From Sympetrum striolatum (lineage: Eukaryota > Arthropoda > Insecta > Odonata > Libellulidae), in assembly GCA_947579665.1 (NCBI GenBank), contig OX388348.1, forward strand, positions 11,160,001-11,224,000: 64,000 bases of DNA, given 5' to 3'. Both the position numbers and the translations under genes were made by a program. Within the stretch, counting starts at the first letter, position 1, and every line of letters begins with the position of its first letter. The notes beneath the pieces were generated by a model. It made no database searches. It saw only the letters and a list, made by a program, of their open reading frames with translations, and was not told the origin of the DNA. Positions 37,192 to 48,200 of the stretch are shown here, one piece after another.

Positions 37192-38927
37192 AGAAAAACA
37201 ATTTAGAAGTAAGGACACGAGCAGATTGTTTTGAAGAAATGGAAGTCAATCCGCATTAGTTTGGGCTGTCGCCTTCATGAATCATAAAGCGGAGACATTA
37301 AATCGTGTTTGTTTGTTTCGAGAAATATAAATTAACACAATTATATAAGCTTAAAGGAATAATATTAATAATTAAAGTTTCGTAAAAACCAAATTATTTT
37401 CTCCGGTAATGAAATCAAAATTTAAAAATGACAAGTAAACGTACGGAGAAAAATTGCTGAAAAACACCAATACAAAGGTAATCAGCTGCTTGATTAGTAG
37501 ATTGCGTTGCGGACAAATAAGTATTATTTGTCAAAAACTACTCCGTATAGCTCTTCAAATCCTGCACGACTCAAACCAGCAGTTAGTTGTGATAACCGCC
37601 ATACAAGAACATTCGGTTAATTGTAGATATCCGAGTATTCATTAAAAGTTTAACTTCAATGTAAGACACAAAGAGAAAAACTCTGATGACCAATAAATGA
37701 ATTCACTTAGAGAAAATCATCCAAAACTCCTTGAAAATACGTCGGCGGTTACAATAACACAAATTTTCACTTCGATGGGCTTGCTAATGTCGACTATTTT
37801 GCTAATCCAAGACGCAAATATTAATCACGAGGGACAACACGTCTTCTGAGCATCGTATCTATCAAAATTATACACTCTTCTGAAAGGATTGCTGATTTCT
37901 ACCTCCGCGAATTTCCAAAAAACATTGCAGAACTTTCGAGACCATACGAGACTGCATCTGCAGTGTCCCAGAGCTTCAAACTCTACCCGTTCTTCAAAAA
38001 TAAACACAACAAGAGTGTATTCCGGTTTGGTGGGCTACGTCAGAGGGTCTTGCGAATTTCAACGCAGATCGCAGACCGAGTTTGCTAACTCACAGTCCAG
38101 TTATCCAATGTTTACACAACAAAGCTCTAACAGACCCAAATTATGTATAATTAGCCTTCAAATTACTCGGGTGAAAATAAGTCACGGCGATCGCTCGATG
38201 AAGAATTACGACGGACGTTGTACCAATTATACGTGAGACTCGAAGAAAAATGTAAATTGAGATATAAGATACACGGAGAATGAAAATGAATCGACGGAAT
38301 GCATCGGAACAAACGATTACGTAAATGCTAGATATGAAACGAAGACAATCGGAAAAAAGATAGCGTAAATTGAGTGAAGGGATAATTAGTGGTTGATAAA
38401 CATCAAGGTAGAGAAAATAGGAGCCTGGTTGGGACTATAATTGGAGGACCAGCCCGTGGGACTTGACGATTAAGGCGATTAAGCATTACAGCAATACTAA
38501 TGCACTTCTGCTACAATTTACTAACGATAGTTGCTATTTTAATCATTGCTAATTTTGGTAAACGTCAATCAATTAACCAAAAGCTAATCGATCTAGCGTG
38601 TCGCAAAAATTCGAAGTATTGTTTCTCCACGATATAGTCGCGAAAATCATTACCAATTCCGATTAAGATATAAAGGACATAAAACAAAAAGCATACGAAT
38701 CTATGTATAAAAATCTATTAAAATGCATGCTACTTGACAGCACTGATTCTAATTCTAAAGAAATTGTAATAACTATCTGAAATGAAACATCATACTGAAA
38801 ATAAATTTTCAACTTGTAACTAATCCCTATTTCTTTAAACAATTCAATTAAAAATTAGAGTACCACAAACTTTTCGTGAAACAATCAACGTTTAAGTTTC
38901 AGGGCAATGACTTATGTTAAAAACCCA

Positions 38928-38995
38928 GGTAAAATTCTACTTTGATGGTGTTTGGGAGAAATTCTGTATCTCCTTTACTACTGTAGAATTTTACC
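38928..38995. repeat. Short inverted repeat GGTAAAATTCTAC
   Basis: A 13-bp perfect inverted repeat surrounds a 42-bp spacer. Possibly a very short MITE. Confidence 0.55.
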
Positions 38996-40313
38996 ATAAC
39001 CCAACTAACTATATAAACAGGTGTATTACTGAGTCAAGATTTCACACATCAACATTGTAATATACGAAAATCACTGACGTCTCAAGATGAGATTCATTGT
39101 ATTTTCAACATATGTGCAGTAAATTTTCAAATGAATCACAAATTAGGTTGTACTTTTCTGGGAATTCAGAGCAAAAACCTCATCTGGATGCAATAGATAT
39201 TTATATTTTTGCCATCAATAGATAGTGATTTCTTTTGCGTAAAAATTAATAATGTTAGATCAAGTAAAATTTTTGGGTAGACAATGATGAATGAATAATG
39301 TCTAAGTACGAGGAATAACTCAAAGTAACACCAAAAAACTTAAAAATTATAATAATCGATTATCTTAAGCTTTACAATGCTACCAAAGTTTCTCCTATTG
39401 AGAGTTAATATTTTGACTTTAGTTTCTAGAATTTTATTTTCTTGTGTTTACCACCATATACGAAGCCTTCAAGAATCCAAGGAATAAGTAATTATCAATT
39501 AGTGTTAAAAAAACTCAAATAGAGTTTAAAATCTCGAAAGATGTGTTTTGGCGTACATTTCACACTTTAAAAAAATTAATAAACAACTCAATGGAGACAA
39601 CCCTGCGGGAATACACAATTCAAGTTCTATCAGAGTAACAAAACAACAATAATGATATCATTATGAAAAGGAAGAATTCGAAAGAACATCAAGTTAAATA
39701 CAATACTTGAGAATGAAACTTTACATACCATGCTGCAGCTTACTATTCCTTGAAATCACCAACTTTCTTGCTGATGCTAATCCACACCTTACACTGGACA
39801 TTTTCCCTCAGTTTTCACAAGGAATGCTGTAGATGGATCCCACAAAATATTAAAATGTTACAAAGAAGTGCTTAACATTTAACAATAATAATATCGGCGA
39901 ATTCGGCAAAACTTAATGAAACCTACTTAAACTGCCTGAGTAAACGCCGTATTCCCAGCTCGTTTGATAATAAATTTTAAAAATGTTTCGATAAAAGGAC
40001 GTTTATCAAATAACGAGACAATTTTTCCGATTTTCCAAGCATTGAAACGAAATAGAGATGATTTAAGTTTCCTGTTGCCGAGATAAATTATGGTAATTGG
40101 TAAACAATCATTTAATATATCTATATGCTTTGTAATCTCAGATATTTTGGTTATAGTTTTACCTTAAATCGCTGTCCTTTAAAACGTAATCACTGAAATA
40201 TCACTAAAGACATGGATACCCCAAATTTTGCAACCTTTTCGCAGACCGATCGGTACACGACGAAGATTTTGCTGAAATGAAATGAACCGATCTGCTGCTG
40301 CCTCTAAATATTA

Positions 40314-40321
40314 TGACGTCA
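40314..40321. promoter_or_regulatory. TGACGTCA (CRE/ATF palindrome) upstream of Vps33B
   Basis: A full 8-bp palindrome 396 bases before the first base of the Vps33B start codon. Position and sequence suggest a promoter element, but factor binding is inference. Confidence 0.4.
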
Positions 40322-40716
40322 TGTAGGCCACACACCACTCGTTAGCTCGAATTGCGTTTTAAAGCGACATGATTCAGAACGAATCCTTTATTGAAAATCT
40401 ACTTTGCGCATATGAATTTGAATTATTTTACTTTGCTTAATTTTTTATACATAGATTTCATATAATCTATAATGTTGAGGATTTTGAATAACACTAGAAA
40501 TTTTCAGTGTTTCATGAAAGAAACACATCGTATAGATGTCACTTATGCAAAGACGGACGACACGAAGTCAAGATAATGGGTTCTGCGTACTACTGTTGCT
40601 AAATTTTCTTGACACAAGTACTAACCGAATTATATTTTCTTCACAATGCTCGTTCCGTAAATATGTTAATAATTTGATAACTGATCCATCCATTGGAGGC
40701 TTGTGTTTTTTCGGTC

Positions 40717-42560
40717 ATGGATTCCTTGAAGGAAATTTCTCAAAGAAAGCTAGTTGATATATTGAATCGCATACCTGGAAAAAAAGATCTGGTTATTGAT
40801 CCATCACTAATGAAACCACTTGATAAAGTAACGGGAGTCAACATGCTTCGGTACGAATCTCAAATATAGGTATATTTTTGTTGTTAGTACCATAATGTTT
40901 ACACTATTACCGCTATTTCAGAGCGCATGGGGTGGAGAAAATCCTTAAATTGGAAAAGTCGGAGATTACTTCCAGCAGTTCCAGTTTAGTTTTTTTGATC
41001 TACGCAGATTTGATAACAGCAAAGCATGTAGTAGACCAAGTGCAAGCCAGTCGTCAGAGGGATTCGAAGTTACTCTATCACTTAGTACTTGTTCCGTGTG
41101 GATTGCTACCCATTAATCAACTCATAGAAGAAGAGGGTTTATATGGTATTATAAATGTCCATGTATTTGCCTGGGAGCTTATTCCAATCGATAGCCATGT
41201 CCTTTCATTTGAAATTCCACATTTTTATAAGATTTCTTTTTTAAATGGTGATTATTCATTGTTAAAAAGTGTTGCAAAGTCACTGTGGTCATTACAAATG
41301 GTGTTCGGAAAAATTCCTTTAGTTTTAAGTCTGGGTAAGCTATCCAAAATCGTCCAAAATATGATCAGCGGCTACTTTGAAGATTTTGGGAAACCAGAAG
41401 TGGCAGTCAATAAAATCGGTTATATGGTAATAATGGATCGTAGCATTGACTATACTTCAAGTCTCCTGACTTCAGTCACATACACTGGGCTTTTAGATGA
41501 AGTATTTGGGATCAAGTGTGGTGCTGTGGAATTTGGAAAGGATGTAACTGGGAAAGCAAATCAAGTTACATATCAGCTAAGCAGTAAGGATGAAATATAC
41601 AATGAAATCAAGAACAAGCATTTTGCGGAAGTTTACCCTACTCTTAAAGCAAGGGCAAAGGAGCTTGAAGCTCATTTTGCTCAATTAAAGACTGCAGATC
41701 TCAATGCCCTTAAGCACCACATAAAAAACGAGATTAAAACTGTCATGACTAAAAGACAATCGTTATCATATCATATAGGTGCCTGTGAGGGAATAATTGG
41801 TAGCATGGGGGGTAAGTATCAAGAACTTCAAAATGTGGAGGAAAATATCGTACGAGGTAGAAGTAAGAAAGAGAGTATCTCATACATAGAGAATTGTTTA
41901 GCCAGGCAAATGCCCTACACACTTGCATTGAGACTGATTAGTTTGCTGTCGATCACAGAAGGTTTGCTGACCTATGATGAAGTCTGCTCACTCAAGTCAC
42001 AGTTCTTACATGCATACGGTTATAAACACTTGGTCACTTTTCATAATATGGAAAAAGTCGGACTCTTTTCTACCCCAACCCCAACTGGTGCATCTGCATT
42101 TGGTGGTGTAGGAGACATAGCAAATCGTATGGTTCAGGTTGTTTCAATGCCAAAGACTAATTCATTTCGGTTGGTTGCCCAGAAGTTGAAACTGTTCCCA
42201 GATGGTACCAATGCGCATAATATGAAAGATCCATCAGGTATGGGTTATGTGTTCAACGGTCTATACATTCCATTAGTTTGTCAACTGGTGCATCTTCTGT
42301 TGAAAAAGGAACCAAAGTCTGTGATAGAGGAACAGTTGAAAAGTGTTCCGGGCCCCTCACTGTGGTCCGAGGATGTCCTTATGAATTCGCAAAGTTCTAA
42401 CAGGGCAAGGGTAGTTTTAGTGGTCGTTATCGGAGGTGTTACACAAGCAGAGATTGGAGCATTGCAACTGCTTGAAAAATTAACGAACTCCAGGATAATT
42501 GTTGCTGGTACATCTATGTTAAATGGTAATTTGTTAATGCAGCAACTTGTTCAGAGCTGA
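40717..42560 (+). CDS. Vps33B: Vacuolar protein sorting-associated protein 33B (Sec1/Munc18 family)
   Basis: An SM protein that, with VIPAS39/VPS16B, acts in endosome-lysosome trafficking and SNARE regulation (family knowledge). Coding exons are 40717-40850 and 40922-42560, joined across a 71-bp GT-AG intron with donor GTACGA and acceptor CTATTTCAG. The total is 590 aa, compared with about 617 in human VPS33B. The ATG at 40717 follows an in-frame stop at 40678. Exon 1 gives ISQRKLVDILNRIPGKKDL. Across the junction, NMLRAHGVEKILKLEK is continuous with the family. Later anchors are IMDRSIDYTSSLLTSVTYTG, FGIKCGAVEFG, SYHIGACEGI and LRLISLLSITEGLLTYDE, which favour VPS33B over VPS33A. No in-frame stops. 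The N-terminus is about 20 residues shorter than human, so an upstream coding exon cannot be excluded. Confidence 0.96.
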
Positions 42561-42753
42561 TGGAAGGTTTAAAGTTATTTTTCAATTCGAAACGAAAGAG
42601 AGCTGTGATATTGTTCCCAGCTAAACTTGTTGATCGTTTTTAAGTTTTTGTTGGCCTTTCTCATGTATGGAAACATAATGAGATAATGTAAAAAGTTTGT
42701 TGTCCAAGGATTATTTATGCTGCCAGGATATATATTCAGATGGAATTTGAGGT

Positions 42754-42759
42754 AATAAA
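42754..42759 (+). terminator. Polyadenylation signal AATAAA for Vps33B
   Basis: Canonical hexamer 194 bases after the stop codon. No earlier AATAAA occurs in the 3' UTR. Confidence 0.6.
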
Positions 42760-42789
42760 TGTGAATCAAGATAGATATATTTGATTCCT

Positions 42790-44140
42790 GAATATAATTG
42801 TTGAGTGAAGAGTGGAATTGTGATTGCTTTTGTGATTACTTGATACTAGGTAAGCATACACTACTTGTGCAAAAAACTCCAAATTTCCTTTTTCAGGAAC
42901 TGATGATGTAATCATGTACTACAATTGTAAAATCGGCCCCAAGTAGTATTGTTTTAAATCATGATGGAATATGTGAACCACCAGTTCATCACCCTATGCA
43001 TTCCTAAAATTTGTATTTCCTTCATTCTGTTGCTTCTTTCACTGTTAAAGATATCATTTTTCTATCTTCTCATTCTTCATAACACCAATCAGGATTAGAA
43101 GAACTCCAAAGAGTTGAGTTGAGTAAGAGAGTTGTTTTATCATCGGAAGTAATATTTCAAAGCCTTTTATCAATATGTTATTACTAAATTTTTATTAATA
43201 AATTATTTTACAATGCTTTTAAATTTTCATTACAAACTTTCTTGACCAATATTTATTCCTTTTCATACGCAATAAGGTTCCAAAACCTTTAAACAAGGAT
43301 ATTTTCATTCCAAAAAAGGAAATTATCATTTTACACAATTATAAGCATGATTTAAAAGTTATCTAACTTCTCAATTGAAGTGAGCCCTATTTTAAGTTTC
43401 AAAGAGAATTATGCATATGATTGTGGATTATGTATAGTAAACATATCTTCCTTGCATTCACTTTGCTATAAACACAACTTACCCTTTCCATTATATTCCC
43501 TCTTAACATTTCCAACATTTTGATTTCCTCCTTTTTTCAGGATTAATTTTCATTTATGATAATTACTTTCACACAAAATTCTTGGTGGTCTTTTCCTGAT
43601 TAAGTTATCTAGGCCTTTTCTCATCAGTTCACACGCTTCATGATAGCTTCCCTGTCTGGCACTTCTGTATTTTTTTTAATTCCACTTTTGTACCTTCCAT
43701 CATGTATGGAGGTGTAAGAAGAGGCTTAAAGGTCTCAATCTTGCCCTAATAAAAAAACATGTCTTATTATTATTATAATAAATGACTATCCTAGAAAGAG
43801 AATTGATCCACCACATTTGCATTCCCCCCAATTGTTAAGTTTCTTTCCTTGTTGAACTTCATTACTTAATTTTTTTCTGATGTATACTATTATCCTTCAT
43901 CATTAGTTTTTGCTACTAGAATTTGTAATAACCCTTCGGAATCACATGCAATTGATCCTTTTTACTAACTTCTTGACTTCTCATTAATTAACATTCTGTT
44001 ATCTATTTTATCTCAGGGTCTAACATTACTACCTCTGCATAAACATGGAATACGACGATGATGATAAAGAACAACATACTTTATACTTATTTACTTTGTA
44101 ATTTATTATAATCTTGTATTTCTTTCATGCAAAGGGCTCT
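42790..44140. other. Spacer between convergent genes
   Basis: AT-rich, low-coding sequence between the 3' ends of Vps33B and mRpS30. Parts on the minus strand may continue the LINE relic described at 44150-44420. Confidence 0.4.
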
Positions 44141-44149
44141 GTCCATAAA

Positions 44150-44420
44150 TTATTATTATTTTCTAACTCCACTTCCTAGCTCTGTCCATTCTAACTCTTA
44201 GCCAAGAGTTGGGGTAGTCATTGAGCCATTTTGACTCAGACTGTTTGTTTAAATCACAAATTTTCTTCTTGTCCTCTTTCTTTTCACTCAGTCCAATAAC
44301 CTGTTATATTCTTTTAAGTTTTAGCCACTGAACTGTATTGAAAGCTTTTCAAAATCTATGATTTATATAATCAATCTATATAGACTAAATCTAAGGTTTG
44401 CACTGTAAGACACTAATTCC
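44150..44420 (-). pseudogene. Very decayed LINE reverse transcriptase fragment
   Basis: Minus-strand codons near 44355-44290 read KAFNTVQWLKLKRI, followed by IGLSEKKEDKKKICDLNKQS. This fits the RT segment around the first catalytic Asp (usually KAFDxVxWxKL), with the Asp changed to Asn and a stop just before it. Short and degraded, so moderate to low confidence. Confidence 0.4.
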
Positions 44421-45128
44421 ATTAATTTTAGTTGTCCAATTTTTACATTTCTGTACTAGCGCTTTCCATCCTATTCATGTACCCTATTTCATCATACTGT
44501 TCCTCTCACTTGTTCCCCTGTCCTATTTGTTTCCTTTCTCTATTTATAGTTAAGTTCCCAGTATATTCCTTTCTCATACTAAGAGTGAACCCTTTTCTAT
44601 TTCCTTCTTTCATTTATTCAATTAATCATTTTTACTGTTGCACTTACTTTCCTAATTTTGTTCTGGCAGAATTTTTCAGTTACTATTGATGCTTGGGTCT
44701 TAATAGGGATTTTTCATCCTCTGTCTTGACCCATGTACATGCTCACTTCCAATTAGTTCTATGAATTTTCGAAGGCATTCTTACCTGAAAAAATTGTTTC
44801 AACATCAGATCTTCACTCATAGGTGTAAAGACTGTCATCCTGTCTTTATTGAGAAGCCTTCATGCTGCAGAGCTAATAATCAATGTAATTGAAGTAATAA
44901 ATATTGAGGCACCAGTAGTATTGCTGAAAATTCCTACGATCATGCTAAAATTATTCTGTATAAAGATCATATCCTTTAGAATGATAGCTGTCCTGCTTTT
45001 TGCTTTCTCGTTGATGGAAAGTCCCATTCTTTTGTTTATAAGCCAAATTGAAATGCAGTTTGATCAAATGTTCCACAAAATAGAGGAAAATTTTAAATAA
45101 ATCAACTGAGACCGTCCTTAGGAAATAT

Positions 45129-45134
45129 TTTATT
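45129..45134 (-). terminator. Polyadenylation signal AATAAA for mRpS30
   Basis: AATAAA on the minus strand (TTTATT at 45129-45134 on plus), 76 bases beyond the mRpS30 stop codon. Confidence 0.65.
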
Positions 45135-45209
45135 GAAAATGACTAATTCTAACTGGTTTAACAATTAACAGCCAGGGATTAGATGAAAGAATCTCTACAA
45201 ACAATACTT

Positions 45210-48200
45210 TTAAGGATAGTATGTTTTTTCCCACATATCTCTCTTAGTGGTTCTTTTGGCTTTCGGAATATAAGCAGGGTGGTGTTCATCCAACCTCTTT
45301 TTAAATGGATTTACGCCCAACTCGAATGGTCTTCTCTTCGGCTCCATCATTCTTGTTTGGTGATCTATTTTGTATATTTTTTCCCAGTGATAGATCTCAG
45401 GCCCTGGACGATGTCTAGGACGAAGAGAATACAGGTGCTTGAAACGACTTTCCAACCAAATACGCCTCTCTTCATCAGCGATGTCTGCAACACGCTGTTC
45501 TTTTCCCAAATATGGCTTCATTTCCACCTCTCTTTTGCATGGCTTGTTCAGGTACATATCAAGGAGCAGCTTCAGAACTATGTCATTGAAACCTGGGAAT
45601 AGAGGTAGATTTTTCAATTGACTGAATAAAATGACGATGCATTGCAAAAATTACCATAAATCAGTGCCTCTGGGCAGGAAGCAAGACGATAAGAGTATGG
45701 GGAACATACTACTAAGAAAATCCTGATTGATAGCAATCTAGTCTTTTATTAGCAAAATAATGGGAAAATGTTTGCATGATTTAAATTTTGGGTATCAATG
45801 TATCTACCCTAAGCTGACAATCACTAGAAGAGCTGATGTTGGGAGTTTTCTATTTGAAGAGTATTTTGAGAAACAAATGAGTAAAACTTCAAGTACAGTC
45901 CTGGCCAAAATTAACACAGCACCGGCCGTAAGGATCGCTAGGGAGGTGCTGCGTTAATTTTGGCCAGGAGTGTACCATAGAATAAATATTCTTTGCAGTA
46001 TAAGCAAAAGGGTTGAGTTTAATAAAGATTAAACTAGTAGTATCCAGAAAGTATTTTCGGATAATCTAACATGATTTTTAATGGATTAATTGAAATTATC
46101 TGATAGCGTCATTATCCAAAGAAAATTCCGATGGATTTCTAAATATCTTGAGGCAAACACAAGGAATTTGAAGCAATGCTGAAATTAAAAAATAAATGAA
46201 AATAAAATATCTAATTTTGATTACTTATTGCACAAACCATTACATCAGTTAAATAAAAGATGGATGGTGTCTCAATATGGAAGGCAATGAGTAGACAGAC
46301 ATAAACAAAACTTTGTGCAAGAAATGTAAACAATGGAGATTAATGAAAACAGAATACTTAATAAAACAGCAAAAAAAGGTCAAGCTATTGGAAGGTGATA
46401 TTTAACAAGTATAATTTGGGGGTTGCAAGTCTTTTACATATATCGCTTGGTAAAGGCAGTTTGAGAGGGAAAAATTTAAATGAAGATGAGGAAAAAAATA
46501 AGAAATATAAAAGCATCAGTTTATGACAATACATATGTAGAAAAGTAAATACAAGCAACAAAGCACAATGGCTGGAGCAAATGGAAGGGTTTCCTGTCTA
46601 GAATGTAAGATTACTAGCTGTTTCAGAAGATAACTGCAGTACGTGACATAACAGGTTTTTAGAAGTATAAATGGATTGAAATAAAAGCAGTTTTAAGGTA
46701 TCAAAACTTTAAGAAATATTACTAGATTTATAAGCAGTGAGTAAAATTTATAGAAGAAGAAATTCATAGTTCTATTTGTACTAGAAGTTGTTTGAAATGT
46801 GGTGGCTTATTAATCTCAAATATTTTCAGCATAAACTAAGAATGATATTTAGCAGGCATCCACTAAAGCAGATGGCTTATAGGCATTTGACCAGACAGGC
46901 AGCCAGACTCCTTCCTAGAATCTACAAATATTTCTTTTTGAAGATAAAGAGGACGGAAAGAACATTTTTTGATTTTTCATAACTTCATTTGTGAAAACTA
47001 CAAAATTTACGTTTGAGTGTCATAATTTAAAATGAAATTAATCAAGTTCACATTTGAACTTATATTGTTACATGTTCTACGTACTGATAGCCTCATCTTA
47101 AACTTAGAGGGACACTGAATTCATCCAAAGAGAATGAAATTTCTATTTCCCCAACATTCCTTACTAAAAAGCGGTGTCGAATTCATTAATTTTCAGTAAT
47201 GTCTTAAAATAACAAAGTCAACAACAAAGGAATGGATCTATTTCCCTGAACTCATTTTAAAATAAAATACTCACCAATAACTTTACCATCTTCTATTCCT
47301 TCGAAGAGTTTCAATGATCGAGTGCCCCAGCATATATTATGACGCAGCTTACCATCTACAGAACTCATCTTATTAGAATTCATTTGGTAAGAGTAGAAGG
47401 ACCAAAATTGTCCATCTGTTAGCACAGTCTGGGTGAGAAGTGGGTAGGTCACATCGTTAAAAGGTGAAAATCCTGAAAATATAAAGGCAAACTTGTTTAA
47501 TATAAGCTCATTACAGATACTACAGCTATAAAAATACTCTGACGATTTGCAACAGCAAAAAAGGCATTGGGAACAAACCTTGGTAACAAGCTAGAGGAAG
47601 AAGCCAGCTATATGATGCCAGAATAGCTTGACAGTGTAAAGCTTCAGCATGCTCATCTGATCCGTACACTGCTGGTCTATCCCTGAGGTGTTCGGAAAGA
47701 TGGTATGACATCAAACTATGTTCACAGGGATCTCCAGGCCAGAATCCTGAAATTTGAATTCATTTTTTACTATTATGAAGTGAAGACACTGATTCCATGC
47801 AGAACCTGCTAAAAGATCGAAATGAAGCACGTTGGTGTGTAAGGAAAGAAAAAAAGCTTTCATTGTCGATACTCTGCTCTTCGTTGCCACTGGTATTGGG
47901 AGACAACAGGAAGGCATAGATCACAAACTTTTTGAGAACCACTAAATGAACATTCAATAGTGAAGCTGTCATCATCAGGGGCAGAGCTCTACCCTTGATG
48001 ACAGCATCGCTATGGTTTGGAGTGCCAACAAAGATAGCTATTGGAGATTTTAAATCATGAAACAGCTGTGTTCCAATTTTTCCTTCTTTTCGGGTGAAAG
48101 GCAATCTTTTGTGGAAATCCATAATCATCCATCCAGGAAAATACTTAGGACATTTGCTAAAAAAGAAGTCTTTTCCTGATTCTACTTATGTCATCATCAG

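Larger units (their letters stand above)
36421..40300. other. Gene-poor spacer, third part
   Basis: Frames at 36459-36798 and 37889-38236 show no known family. Small hairpins occur at 37157-37191 and 38928-38995. No gene supported. Confidence 0.45.

Noticed and set aside
45183..45602. 139-codon plus-strand frame
   Set aside because: It is antisense to the last exon of mRpS30, which matches the protein family on the minus strand.
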